Made by a program: the position numbers and the translations under genes
Notes under the pieces: generated by a model
Seen by the model: the letters and a program-made list of their open reading frames with translations, nothing else
Told to the model about the DNA's origin: nothing
Databases searched by the model: none
Assembly: GCA_002189035.1 (NCBI GenBank)
Contig: CM007989.1
Location: forward strand, 1,364,001-1,428,000
Source: Utricularia gibba
Taxonomy: Eukaryota > Streptophyta > Magnoliopsida > Lamiales > Lentibulariaceae
Direction of reading: 5' to 3'
Length of the DNA stretch: 64,000 bases
Part shown: positions 23,034 to 36,312 of the stretch, in pieces
Layout: each line of letters begins with the position of its first letter
Position numbering within the stretch: the stretch's first letter is position 1

Positions 23034-24062
23034 CTGACCGCCGAAAAATGATGAGCCACCCCTCAACAACCACTTTCTGCAATTTGCGGAAGCAAAGTCC
23101 AATATGTAAGAAAATTGGAGACAGTTGTTCGAACGAAACATAAAATCATTATTAGATTAATGTTTTAAAAATTATTTATTGAATTAAAATAAAAAATAAA
23201 TTCAATCTATTGAAATATTAATTTATAATAATATTTCAACTAGAGTGGCTCAAGTCCATTTTTAAACTATTGGATTTCCCACGAACAAAACATAATGCTT
23301 ATGTAAATAGTTTCCATTATTTAATTAAATGTCATAATTAATCTTTAAAAATAATATTTTTATATTGGTTTCCATGCTGGTCGTTCCACTTCACCGCCAA
23401 CCCCATCGTCCCCACACTCTCGCCGCTCACATGCCGCCTGCATGCCTCCATTGCTCGTCGGGCGTTGATCGTTGGGCAGGGGTATTGGTCGCCGTCTCTG
23501 GCGGCGGCGTTGTTGGGCCGCGGCGGTGCTCAGGTGCGTGGGAGATGGTGGTAAATGATCAATTTTGTTAAATTATAAAATAGTATAAATTAATTATGTT
23601 TTATTTTTAAATAGTATTTTTTAATTATGATTCCTATTAAAATAATGAAGATTAAAATTAATGAAAATAAAAAAAAATTAGAAAACTGATATATCAAAAC
23701 ACTACAATCTTGAAACGTTTGGTGTCAGTTTAACACAGTTTAAAATAAAATTGTGAATAAAAAATTGAATTTCACAAAAATAAATTAATATTTTATTTGA
23801 CAACAAGGTCTAAAAAGGTAAAACCCACTGGACCCGTCCTTCAGGGGCTCTACTCGTCGGCGGTAGGGTTTCTGCCGTCGTCTTTTACACAGTCGTGTTT
23901 TTTTTTTTTTTTTTCTCGGCAATCTCTGTCTAATGTTGTGCACCATTTATTCAGAAAATTTTTCTTAGAAGTAGAAAGTTGATCAAGGTTGCTGCGTCTT
24001 CGCTCCGGCACTACCGCTTCAACGAGTGTTCTTGCAGGTGCAACAGGGGAGTTGGTGAAGAC
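23034..24062. other. Intergenic, shared upstream region of CPA and TRM1
   Basis: 1.0 kb between divergent start codons. AT-rich (23150-23360 and 23560-23800) around a small GC-rich patch at 23370-23550. That patch opens a 68-codon frame with no recognisable content. The TRM1 leader begins near 23850, with a T run at 23900-23914. No gene is supported. Confidence 0.45.
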
Positions 24063-27000
24063 ATGGAAGCCTCTCTTGAAAAGACTGAGATTGAAGTGAA
24101 CAACCTGAATGAGGGACCTACGGCGCAGCCCCTTGATCACGATGATTTCAAGATCATTAAAGAAGGGGAAGCTGAGATTTTGATGCACGCTAGAAACGCC
24201 GTGTTTTATAATAAAGCTCAGGTTTTTGCTTAGTTATCTATTTCTGCTTCGGAAGTTGTGATTTTTTTATTGTGCTCTTGAATGTTGGTACGCCAAATAG
24301 AAAACGTGGGTGGTATTTGCAATTTTATGTCAAGTTCCCTTTTTGTACGTTAGTGTCCCTTTTCCAATTTTGCCGAAATTTGAAGTTTTTGCTGTTGGAA
24401 ATCTTCGGCAGGTTAATAACAGAGACATGTCTATTGCTGTGTTGAGGAAGTTTATATCTATCCGGAAACAAGAGCATGATGATTTTCTTTCCAGGCGAAA
24501 GAATGGAAAGAAAAATGACCTCAAGGCCACAGGGGAGCTATGCCATGACACCGAATCTTCTGCTGTTGCTGTAATGCATAATGGGGACTCAAGTGCTGGC
24601 TGTGAAGGCACTAGAGAAATACGTGAAGATGAAGCATGCAGTAACACAAAGGATGAGGACAAAGTTCCGCATGAACTGAAGCCACCCCGAGTATTAGAGG
24701 TCATAGTGGCCTCTTATTTGATGGCATCCATGTACTCAGATGCACGCATTCCACATTCCATCTACGCATGCATTATTTATGCTCATTAGCTTTTTTTTAT
24801 GGTTTCAGGCTCTAGCAGCTTCTGGGTTGAGAGCCCTAAGATATGCACGGGAAATAGATGGAATTGGTCAAGTTGTGGCACTTGATAATGATCCTGGTAA
24901 ATTGTGTTTAGCAATCTCTCAGTCTTGCAAATTAATATATGATGGAAAGAGTGTCTCGTCCGGGCATATTCTTCTCCCATCATGATTTCTTAGTGCGATT
25001 TGCATGATACATGTTGAATTGCACCCGTTTGTAGTGTCAGTGGAAGCTTGCCAGCGAAACATTAAATTTAATGGTTCTGCGGTGAGCTCAAAGGTGGATT
25101 CGCACCTTGCTGATGCTCGTGTTTACATGCTCACCCACCCTAAAGAATTTGATGTGGTATGGACTTTGAAATAATCATATGGATATAATATCATATTTCA
25201 TAACCAATTTTATTTGATTTGTACTTCATACTTTTCAATGTTTGTAGGTTGATCTTGACCCGTATGGTACTCCTTCAATTTTCCTAGACTCTGCTGTTCA
25301 ATCAGTGGCTGACGGGGGCTTGTTGATGTGCACGGCAACTGATATGGCAGTCCTCTGTGGAGGAAACGGCGAGGTCTGCTATTCCAAGTAAGGTTCACCT
25401 TCTCAATGGCTGAAATATTTTTAATTACTTCAGAAGCACAAAGGTTAGTTTTAATGATATTTTTTCTCCACTCAGATATGGCTCTTACCCACTGAGAGCA
25501 AAATATTGCCATGAGATGGCTTTGAGAATACTTCTAGCATGTATTGAGGTATGTCATTTCTACTATCCTAAATGGGAGCAAGTTTCAATGGACTTGTTTA
25601 TGCGTATGTTTCTTCTGGGTTACTTGATTAAAAGAAACCATGACACGTGCAGAGCCATGCAAACCGGTACAAAAGATATATTCTCCCTGTGCTCTCTGTG
25701 CAGATGGATTTTTATGTACGAGTTTTTGTTCGTATATACACGTGAGTGCTATTTTTCATGGTAAAGCTAGTAAATATTCATGTTATCTCAATTGCCATGA
25801 CTACTCGATGATACTTTGGTTAATAGTCTTTCCACAAGTATGTTATGAGATCACCACGGTTCTGCTATTGCAATGAATAAAATCTCTCGGTAAATTGTTC
25901 CTTGTTTAGCTTCCAAGGGTTTTTGACACTTGTGATTGTTGTGATAGTTCTGCAAGTGCAATGAAGAACACTCCCTTGAAGCTCTCATATGTTTATCAAT
26001 GCACTGGCTGTGATTCGTTCCATCTTCAGCCGCTTGCAAGGACGGTGTCTAAGGTAAAGATTGGCATCTTTTGCATGTTACTCTTCGGTGGACAATTCTT
26101 GTTAATTTGTGGAAGCCATTGACTTATCTCAGTAGCTTTGTTCACACATATTGAGTTCTTATTACAGTCTGAATACATCTTAAATATCATTTCTCATGTT
26201 GTTATTTCTAGATTATCAAACAAAGCAATTGCTATTTCCACGTCAGTATGATTTATTCGGAATCAGTTTTCGCTCACCTGCGTTGTTGAATGAGCTGTCT
26301 GACTTGTATTTTGTTGTTTCCATTTCTACCTTACTATTCTTTTCAGAATACCAGTGTAAGGTATCTTCCTGGTTTTGGTCCTGCTGTTTCTCAAGATTGC
26401 AGCGACTGTCGAAAGAAATACAATATGGGCGGGCCAATATGGTCTGCTCCAATTCATGATCAGGAATGGGTGGCGTCCATTGCTGAAGATGTGAAGTCTA
26501 TGAAGCACCATTATCCAGCTTATGATCGCATCTCTGCCGTATTAACTACTGTTTCAGAGGTGTGCTGTTTCACATACTTTTTCAATGTTGTGCTTCTTTA
26601 CGCCATTCTTCCACGAATTTTTGGTTGGCTGGTTTATCAGCGAGCTATGTAAGAAAGAAAGCATCTTTTCCACCTTTTTGTTATGTTACACTTTCAATGT
26701 CAGCCTGAAAAATGACATCTCTGATATTTTCTTGCAGGAGCTACCTGATGTTCCACTTTTCCTTAGTTTGCACAACCTTGGTGCAACACTAAAATGTACA
26801 TCACCGTCTGCTGTTTTGTTCCGTTCAGCTGTAATCAACGCTGGATATTCTATTTCTGGAACTCATGTAAACCCTCTTGGCCTCAAGACGGATGCTCCTA
26901 TGGACGTTATCTGGGATGTTATGCGCTGCTGGGTAAGAACATCTAATTTTTCAGGATCTAAAAAACTATGAGGGATGCACCATTTGTTTATTAACCGATG

Positions 27001-27444
27001 CACTTCTGTTTGTTATTTCAGGTAAAAAATCATCCCGTAAAACCACAGCCTGCCGATCAGCCCGGGAGCATAATCCTTGCCAAGGAACCGGTGCTAAAGG
27101 TGCCACCAATAAAAAATCAATTTATTCTTTCCCATCTGTGGAGATTTTATGCATGCTCCTTTATCTTGCTTGTAATTGGATTTGGAGCTTAAGAGCTATT
27201 CTGGTTAACACTCGCAGGCAAACTTCGCTCGGGCAGCTGCCTCTCTTAACAAAGCGAAGGCAAAAAAGGTTAAAAGATTTCTTCCCAACCCAGAGAGGTA
27301 TTGGGGCCCAAAATCAAGGCTGGTCGTCAAATCACGAGCAAGCATGTGTCTCTGCTAGGTGCAGAGGCCATTGCTGACTTAATGAAGCATGATAAAGAAG
27401 ACGATGAACCTGAAGTTAAGCGCAAAAAGACCTGTGATTCATAA
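24063..27444 (+). CDS. TRM1: TRM1, tRNA (guanine-26-N2)-dimethyltransferase (one-base frameshift in last exon)
   Basis: SAM-dependent enzyme forming m2,2G26 in tRNAs. Exons 24063..24221, 24412..24699, 24809..24896, 25035..25156, 25248..25387, 25476..25548, 25653..25741, 25948..26053, 26347..26559, 26738..26932, 27022..27099, 27218..27444, about 592 residues. Family features: [20 protein letters not shown] and [11 protein letters not shown] at the N-terminus, [13 protein letters not shown] (SAM loop), the catalytic-type VDLDPYGTP, zinc-type CTGC...CSDC, and [10 protein letters not shown]. In exon 12 the frame breaks in an A run at 27310-27313 after RYWGPK; one extra A restores [19 protein letters not shown]. 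The open frame extends upstream of the ATG without another ATG, so a longer organellar form from a non-ATG start cannot be excluded. The C-terminal tail contains an imperfect 46-base repeat. Confidence 0.93.
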
Positions 27445-27878
27445 GAAGCAACTTGATGAAGTTAAGAGCAAGAAGACATGTGATCCAAAAGAAGCAGCTT
27501 GTTGGTTCAAAGGTGACCCGGCTATGATCGTTTGGATACCTGTCCCTGTTCTCTCGCCTTTGCTCATGCAGATAAACTTGTGGAGACAAGTGGCGCTGAT
27601 CTGAGAAGGCATGGAGGGCAGCGTCTGGACGACCAATATCAGCTTTGTTTCTCGTGGGCTTCCAAATTTGGCTTGTTCATGATGCTGTGTTACCAGCCTG
27701 AGTTTATATGAACTTGATTAGTTTGATGTGTTGCTAAATTATAGCCTCGCACATGTTGCCATCTTGTCTCCGGGAGGAATAGTTGCGTCTATTCAGGTTT
27801 TGCTCCACTTCACACACACAGAGTAATCTTATTTTTCCACAAAATCCACTGGGAAGTTACAAAGCAAACTCTCGGACA
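27445..27878. other. Intergenic between convergent TRM1 and MACPF genes
   Basis: 434 bases holding both 3' UTRs. The second copy of the TRM1 tail repeat (27458-27503) lies at the start. No other feature seen. Confidence 0.5.
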
Positions 27879-30220
27879 TCAGGCCTCCAAATCTGGAGCA
27901 ATCACAGTGAGAAGTGAATACTTGACACCCAGCGATATCTTGCCGCCATCGACTAGAAGTCTTGCACCAGAGACAACCCAGTACCCAGGATGGTCCTGAG
28001 GTCCTCTAGTCATCTCTGTTGTCTCCACGAACCTTAAAAGTTTAAGCTTTGAAGCCGGCATCGGAGGGCCATCAGGATATAGAGCAGAGTTGATGTTCAG
28101 ATCCGGTGGATGTTGTGGCTTCTGTGGAGTGGAGAAACTGCGGCTGATCATACCTGAGAAAAAGGATGATTTATTACTTTGCGAAGAAGGACCATCCCAT
28201 TCGGACTTCTTCATCACTGTTGCTCCCTTGACATGGGAGTATTGGAGGCTCAAGAACAGGACTTTTTTTGAGCTGTGTTCCCGAACATCCAACCGTGCTC
28301 CGGTGACTATAGATAACTCATCATCAGATTCAACTGGAGCCGTGCATACAAGTGAAGTACTCTTCCAATAAACCTTCTCCCAATATCTAGAGTCATATGA
28401 CATGTGATTCTTCATTGGTGGCTGATTTTCGAGTTCAAAAGCATCTGGCAATGAGGAGAGGTGTTGCATATGGATAGCCAAGGTGTTGCTTTTCTTTCCT
28501 TCCATGTAGAGTCTGAGACCAGTCACAGGGGTATTCTCAACATCCACCTGCACAAACACCAGTGTTCTAGTAGTTACTTCAGCAAAACATCAGAAAAGCA
28601 GAAAGACATCAGTGCACCTACTTCGTTTGTGTTGACATAGAGCTTGGGCCAGTGAGACCGATCTTGAGAAATGAGCAGGTCTGACCTTGTCCATCAGGTC
28701 CTAAAGGAACATCACCCAAAATAGGAGCCCATTTTTTTGGAAGTTGAAACGATAAGAACTGCTCAAGTTCTTCCAAAGGTGGCTTGTCTAAAATCAGTGA
28801 AAGCTGGTGTTATTCTGAGGCATCAACAAGGAACTCCGCATGAGAATGAAACGAGGCGCTTACGGCGTAAGTACAGATTGATGGCATGAGTCAAGAATCC
28901 ACTCCCATCAATACCGCTCAAGAGTGAGGAAATTGGAACGAAGGTCATTGCTATCACTTCAGGCTCCGATTGAACAGCTTGACACCACCTTTCATGAGGC
29001 ATGCTCTTGCTGCTGCCACCGCCTTTTCTCCTCCAGAAGAATGTAACTTGCTGCAGGTTTTAATAAAAGCATGTAAAAAGGCGATGCTTTCTAAAAGCAT
29101 TTAGAAAAACAATACCTCTTGGGTGGAATGAACAACGGGGCAACAGAGTCCAAGGAAGCAACAATTCCTTCATTATTGTACTGAAAACAGAGCATCCGAC
29201 CACTTGATGTTAGGCACAGAAGGATCACTGGGTATCACAGAATCCATGTTCTGGTCATGAACTGGAAATGAAAATGTTGGTGGTGTGAATACACTACCTT
29301 GGAGCTTGAACTAGGTTGAAAACCTCCATTGCTAAACCGCTTATCTGCGAAATCCCTCAATCTTCTCTTAACATCATTAAACTGAAGAGGAGATGTATAT
29401 TCCTGCTTCATATACACAACATCCTTCCCACCCATCTTTACACCGGCAACAATGTGAGTCCCATACTCTCTGATGAACCTGAAATGCAAGAACATGGTCT
29501 ATTATCTTACAGGCACAACTGCAATGATTATGACAATGGATTACACTGATGCTAACTTTGCCAATGCAGCTGGGTTCCAGGATGATGGAACTCCTCTCTT
29601 GATGTGATCCCGGAGAACAACGTGGGATTTTTCTAATTCCAGGGAAAATAGGGTGATGAAGACGCCGTCTAAAGCTAGAGACTTTGTGAGGGAGGCATCT
29701 TTCTGCCAATTCCCGCTGAATTCAAATGCGGCATTGAAATGGCCACTTGGAATTTTTCCACCAACCGATAGCTGCTGGTTCAACAGTTCACACATCTACA
29801 TGGAAAAACGAAGGTAATGCTCAAGAAACCAAAGTTCACTGAAAGATCAACCTGATACGCGATCTTATGAATCGGATCTCCATTTCGATTTGCAGGAGAG
29901 GTATTATGTACCTGACGGAATGTGAGGACATCAGAGCTGAATCGCACACGTTCACCTTTATCGCACTTAATGGACGTGGGTACATTTTGTACCAAAATCC
30001 CACCAGGAATAACAACATCCCTAACATTATCATGATCGATCGCGATCATTCGTGGATCATCAGGATGCTGTTTCTTGCAATAATTAAGACCCAACTCAAG
30101 AGTCAAGTCATAGCCCAATCCAATACATCGCACAGCTTCCTCCGCCGCCGCCCGGAGCCTCAAGGCTACATCTTTACGACCGTCGCTGCTTCTTTTGCTT
30201 CCTTCCCCGTGATTCGACAT
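27879..30220 (-). CDS. MACPF-domain protein (NSL1/CAD1 family; one-base frameshift)
   Basis: Plant perforin-like protein; Arabidopsis NSL1 and CAD1 restrain salicylic-acid-dependent cell death. Exons complement(27879..28547, 28622..28787, 28864..29050, 29298..29478, 29557..29795, 29912..30220), about 583 residues. Family blocks: IPNVP-type LVQNVPTSIKCDKGERVRF, the MACPF signature YGTHIVAGVKMGGKDVVY, WRRKGGG, and the C-terminal GPQDHPGYWVVSGARLLV. One base is missing near 28643-28645: the frame breaks after LTGP and resumes at LYVNTNEVDV. Between exons 29298-29478 and 28864-29050 the relatives I recall carry some 20 more residues. A 68-base candidate exon (29104-29171) exists but breaks phase unless it also lacks a base, so this part is unresolved. 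The start is the first ATG (30220), preceding a typical hydrophilic N-terminus. No signal peptide. Confidence 0.85.
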
Positions 30221-31267
30221 GGCGGCCAGAAGAATCAAGCTCAACCAAGAGGAAGAGACAGAGGATAGAGGGGAGATTGAACCCAAAAAAGCCTAGTCAA
30301 GGTGAGCAATGTAAGTGGGGCAATAGTAACAGGGAGCATGGCCAAGTCAGAAATGTCGCCGGTGGGTGTACGCAACACAAATTTGACTGGTTCGGAAGGT
30401 GGCGGCTTCAGCCGCACTGTTCAAACAAAGCCTTTTGTCTTCATCACTCCCAAAAAGAAAAAATCAATCAGTCACCGGTCGTTGGAAAACAAACTTGAAA
30501 GTTTCGATTTTTCCTCATAGTCGGCAACATAATTATGTAATATTAATTTAAATGCTAATCGTGATATATTTAAATATTAACATTTAATTACAAAGATACA
30601 AATTTGACATCACTTACGTTAATAAATTAATTCAATTAATAGCATACTTAAATTATTTATATTCAGATAAATATAATAATTGAGTGTATTATAAAAGTGG
30701 TCCCCTCATGGATATATAATAAAAATAAATATCGATAATATAAAAATTTTATTTCACTTTGTAATAAAAACTATAACGGATGGTTACTTTTTGAAATAAA
30801 CCTAGAGTAACTATAATTGAAAATATGGTTAACAAAACATATACAAAAGGAATTATACTGCACACTGCAGTATAATTATGTATAATTGACAATGCACACT
30901 TAAAAACATACATTAAGCATCATTTCAGAGTTTTTAAAATTAATCATTTCACAATTATATTCTTGTAGCCACAAAAATAATTGAGAGAAGAGAATTTCCC
31001 TAACCAAATGACAATTAGGGATTCAAAAACCCAACACAAAAGATGATCATTTTCTATGTTCCACAACCAGAAAACACAACAAATCTTAAATACCTTTGAA
31101 ATTGTTCGCAGGACAAAATTTAACATGTCTGTGAAACTAATCAAAAATACAAAAAAAAGGACAGGGAAGAAACAGAGCAACCTCCCTACAAGAACAACAG
31201 TAGCAGAAAGAACCGACCACATGGGACACAAAATCTTGATACACCATTACCTGTGTCTCCCGGGACT
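30221..31267. other. Intergenic, MACPF promoter side and eIF(iso)4G 3' flank
   Basis: 1.05 kb. From 30520 to 31130 it is AT-rich with poly-A/T tracts. Open frames at 30277-30520 (72-73 codons) lie just upstream of the MACPF start on the opposite strand and have no recognisable content. No repeat or RNA gene seen. Confidence 0.5.
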
Positions 31268-34200
31268 CTAAAACAGGCTTTTGCACCCAGAGACATCCGG
31301 TGCCTGAGAGTCCAGCAGCGCACTTCCGTTGGGATCGAACGAACAGCGTCGACGGCAGCAGTGAACACGATCTTCTGATAATAGTCATCTCCCAACTTGG
31401 ACAAAATCTCCTTGAACGCCTTGAAATCCAGTTGTCTCAACAGGATGAAGTTACCAACAACTTCACCAAAACTTGATGGTGCTTTAGGTAGGTCAATAGC
31501 CAAATCCTCCAAGGCTGCAGCATAGAGGAGGCATCCGTTGAAAAGATCACTCCCAGTAATGATGCTCTTCTCGATCAAGTACACCAGCAGTTTCACAACC
31601 AGCCCAATGACCAGTGGGGAGCTTTTCTCCAACCCAGGTAGATGGTCCCCTTGACAAGGTGGGGATGATAGGCAGGGGATTTCAAATCTTCTACACACAG
31701 CGCAGCCTCTTCTAGACTTCTGATGTTAAAGTACTCCTCTAAAAGAGAGACCGTTTTCTTCTTAAGGAAGTCCATATCCAAGCGTGCAGTTGAGGCTGAT
31801 TGTTTCTCTACCGGAGCAGGAGACTGCCAGTTAGGAACAGAAGATTTAGGTGTGGGTTCTGTGGCATGAGCTCCAACATTAGCTGGGCGTTCAGGTGATG
31901 GGCCACCAAACTGCAACAGGGGGCTGTTTCTGGCACCCATGTAGCCCGCACTGCCCTGTGGTAGAAGCCTCTGGCTCATTGATGATGACTTCCCTACCAG
32001 TGGGGATTGGACACGCCCAGCATTTTGAGGGTTTGAAGCATCACCTCTCGACGTGGCCCTAGACCTAGGAAGTTCCCAGTTGTCATGGTCCACTGTTGGC
32101 ATGCCTGGCATCTTTTTTGTGGATGGCATCCCTGGCATCATACCACCAGAACCAGGACGGTTCAGTGGGAACCCAGTAGTGTTCACATTCCCCGACATAC
32201 CAGAAGCAAGGGCTCGGCTGCTCCTAATGCCAGCTGCGGCTCCCGGGCGTAAACCCAATGTCTTTTCAGCTTCTGAATGTATCTCACTGATAGTTTTAGC
32301 TTTCACTTCCTCTCTTCTTGGAATCCAGTTGTTGGCACGGAGATCCAGTACATCACGAATCATAAATCGGAGGCGTGCGACCAACTGAGGATTAGTTGAC
32401 AGATCCTTTAATCGACTGAAGTATGCCTCATTGATACGCTTAGATTTTTGGTTTTCATCAAGCTGTTTGCCGATAGTGCTAAAGAACTGGCATATTGCCT
32501 CAACATTTTCCTCAGCTGGACAGATCTGGTTGTCTTTTCCAAGTAGTTCCTGCACAGAAACCCCAAGCATTTCATTAAGTAAATCGATATCTAGAAAGAG
32601 AAGGCTTGATAAGATAAACTCTTCACCTACAGAGAATGGTACAAAAATTAAATGAAACCTGGACAATGTGGTGAACGATCTTTTCTGGAACCATCTTCTG
32701 CTTCAAAAGTTCTCCAATTAAACGAATATTTCCAAGCGTTCGGAGTTTCACCGACCTTTCTTTATCTCTCCGCTCAGCTTCTTGCTCAGGAGCTGTCATC
32801 TGTGAAACTTCAAATGCCTCAAATGCATCTTGGCAGTTATTCAATAGCACTCGCTTAAAAGTTACTTCTTTTCCACCAGGTTCTTCTGCTGGGAAAGGAG
32901 GAAGCTTTTCATTCAGATCTGAGCACAACATTGCATACATGGGACAAAATGTAGGCTCCAGTACTGCTTTATCGAATATCAAGGAAATAACCTCCTGCAA
33001 AATATGAACAATTAAATTTAGCATCTCCAGAGAACAAACACAACCAAAGGACACCATCGCTGACTGAGCATGTGGTGATACCTTCAAAATGTCAGCGGAT
33101 GTAATTCCTGAGTCAATCAACTGATCCTTCAGGAGATCAAACTTCTCGGGTGTTAGCTTGTTAAGTATACTGGAAGAAAAGAAAAACAAAAACACACCAA
33201 CCAAAGTGGTAGGGATGTAAACAATTCAGTGTACAGTGAAGGAAGATGAGAATTGTAATCCATAGGATGAAAAAATAACCTAGAAAATCAAACAATGGCG
33301 ATTACCAAGTTCAGTATTAGGTAACATTAATACCAAATGGATGCGGAAATGGAATGAAAAACATATCTGATATTTGAAATCACATATCTAATAATATGCC
33401 GGACATGCACCATTAATGTAGAACAGCTTACCCCTTGACAGTTTTCAGAACACGTTCCTTTTCAGATAGACTACCCCTTCGTGCAGACCATGGCACTTCA
33501 GCCTTTATCAGAGCAGGTGCAGCCTGTTGTTTTGATAAATAAAACAAGATGAGGACCAGTTGAGATGCATCGCATGATCATAAACCAATCATCCATGCAT
33601 TAAATTGCCATAATGATAGTGTTCATTAACTAAATTCATGTAATAGTGATCCTCAGACTCGTTCTACTAGCGGAATTCACTCAGCGGCACCTCCCTGAAA
33701 CTTACGCCTTGACTAGGAGAAGCTGTAGGTCTACCATACTGTGAGGCCAGCTGCTCCTGCTTATTGTACTGACCCATATCCTGCAGTCTCGGGTCAAACC
33801 GTCCACCAAACTCATGGTCACGAGATGCTTCCCATGACCTCTCATCTGCAGGGTGTGCAGGACGATTTCTCCAGTCCCGGTTGTCAGTATCAGAGTATTT
33901 TCCAGGGCCCTAAATCAGAAATTCAAGAGTAGTAAAACACAACTGAATGGGGAAATTAGAAAAAAAAAGGATAGAAAATGGGCTAGAGAGACCACAAAAA
34001 TATTGTTATGGATTTACACCAGAGTAGAAATATGATACTATGGAATAAAAGAGGCAAGCGAACATTTGTTGCATCAAGGAAAAATTTGAAATTACAATGC
34101 TTTCTCCACGATTCCAGTTGGGTCTGAAGCAAAAAATTCAGCTTCAACTTCTTTCTTAGCTTTAAGGATACTTTCTGGAGGAATGGCCACCTATAAAGAA

Positions 34201-35501
34201 AAGTATAATCAGATCTAGGATCATAAGAATAATTTAATTGCAGTTGTATTCAGAAGATGTGAAGCACCACATCTACTTAATTTTCTTTGACATGATAGAG
34301 TTTCATACATGAGTTTTGATGATTATAACAACGCCCAGTGGCAACAAGAAGCCAATAAAATTGAGGAGAGAGGCACCATATCACCAAACCACACAGACAA
34401 TTCGGATGAATTAGACATACCTCTCTCAGCTCCATAAGCTGGTCTCTAGTATAACGAATCCGTTCACTACCCTCAAAACGGGCCTCGCCAGCCTGAAATC
34501 AATTCATCAAACATAAATTAGTTCATCATCTAAACTATCAACAATGATTAATGTCAAAATCTAACAATGGAAGCACGTAGCATATAGAAAAACTGTGACC
34601 GAGAAAAAAAAATCCACACTTGGGCGGAAATTTAAAAAACATTAGCCAAAAAAGTGATAAATCCAATTCGAGACAAACTGAAGGATGCATATACGGCGGA
34701 TTCCAACCAGCTTAGAGAGTGAACTCATACTAACAGCTTCAATTGCAAAGTGTTTATATTTGTAGGGTCTTTATGGGCACTTCAATCCTCCTTACATGCC
34801 CACCTAAAGCCTACTATTTGTTTTGCGTCCATATTTACAGCATTGCACACCTTACATGCCATGCCAAGAATTAGGACCTCAAACTACATGATTTTAGGCA
34901 AGCAGGAATGGCTCCGTATGCTGGGATGCCCTAAAACTTTTAAAAATCCTGACTCTCAAGAAAATTGTGAGAAAAGACGGTCAGACGAGTCAATGAAACA
35001 TCTTGCCATTACACGACTCGTAATGCCCACTTCATCATGACATACGTACTGCAAAATGTTTTTTTATACCTCCAAGACCAGTTTTTACGTATTTTTAAGC
35101 ATGGGAATAAAAAATGAAATCCTAAAACTCCAAAATGGCATATATGCCTCGCAAAGAATAAGGTTAAACCGAAAGCACAATTACTATATCACGAGGTTAC
35201 AAAATCAGATAACGGGCAGAAAAGGTTTTCCCACAAAATCGAACACATCCTAAAGGGGAAAGCAATAGCTTCCTAAACGAAACCCTAATAAACGAATTGG
35301 AGATAGATCTGATCACAAATCTTGTAAAAGACCAACCTTGAGCGCAGGGTTTGATGATGCAGCACTAAATCCATGGGTGCGCGATAGCGAAAGATCAGAG
35401 CTAGCAGCCGCCGATGAATCGAAGCGTGGGCCAAATACCCGCCCTCCACTGCGAGTTCCTCCACCTGGTCTCAAGCTCAACACCGTCTGATCAGCCTGCA
35501 T
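31268..35501 (-). CDS. EIFISO4G: eIF(iso)4G translation initiation scaffold (three one-base frameshifts)
   Basis: Plant-specific cap-binding scaffold that joins eIF(iso)4E, eIF4A and eIF3. Exons complement(31268..32549, 32659..32994, 33082..33169, 33432..33523, 33706..33909, 34096..34190, 34421..34492, 35337..35501), 778 residues after correction. N-terminus [18 protein letters not shown]4G domain from about exon 33082-33169 ([17 protein letters not shown]) into the last exon ([17 protein letters not shown]); a Gly/Pro/Ser-rich linker; MA3 domain in the last 230 residues (SLLEEYFNI... [15 protein letters not shown]). Bases are missing near 34118 (PNWNRGESI), 31631 (after IYLG) and 31336 (before [10 protein letters not shown]). 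Each is a single-base loss in a short run or doublet, and all splice phases then agree. Stop TAG at 31268-31270 follows the conserved-looking CKSLF end. Confidence 0.95.
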
Positions 35502-36312
35502 AACTTGCAAAATCGAAAGCTCGACGTCCAATCAACCGCCAGCAACAAAACACGATCTCTGTATCTCTATCTAGAGGAAAAAGCGAAACCCAATTCGGGA
35601 TCCGTCCCCCGGTATATGGATATAAATTATGAAATTATTGATACAAGATAACAACGGATGTGAAAATCTAGAGAGAGAAACCTCCCTCTCTCTAACGGTG
35701 GAGGAGATAGTGAGGAGGGTCCAATATATACGACGCGCAGAAAGAAACCCTCATCCATTGTGGACCGAAAAGTGCATGGATTTAAACTATTGGGGCCTTT
35801 TTGGAGATTTAACCTTTATTGGGTAATTTCCGAATAAAGAAACATTTCTAGGGCAAATTTGCAATACAGCGGATGAAATCCAAACGGTGACAAAGCCCAT
35901 GCCTTTTGGGCTTGGGGCCCGACAACTAAAAGTGTTTCAAGTTGCTTTTCTTTTTTAGTTTCCATGGAATTGCATCACGCAAAAATGAGGACGAGATTAT
36001 GATTCACGGGAACTGTAAAAGAACGGCCTTCCGCGGTAAAAATCTTGATTTTCTTTTTGGGTATCTCTCTCCTTCAAGGTTTTTTTAGTCGATGATGGAG
36101 ATTGGTATTTTCTTGTATGGTTTTTGAAATGTTGGATGATGATAATGGTATCGCTCTCCATTTTTTGTAAGGAGTGAGTTTGGAGTTCGCATCATTTATC
36201 AGTGGCAACCGGCCAACCTTTAATTGGAATACAGAATAGTATTACCATCATGAGCTCTTTGAGTTCTGTGATTCCTCCTGATTATGAAGATGGTGTACAT
36301 TGAGTGCAGAAG
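35502..36312. promoter_or_regulatory. Shared upstream region of eIF(iso)4G and INTS3-like gene
   Basis: 811 bases between divergent coding starts. It includes the eIF(iso)4G leader and, near 36250-36301, an ATG-initiated 17-codon frame just before the INTS3-like start. That frame could be an upstream ORF or a 5' exon broken by a missing base. No TATA box stands out. Confidence 0.4.

Noticed and set aside
23365-23571. 68-codon ORF between CPA and TRM1
   Set aside because: Small GC-rich island, no domain, no transcript signals.
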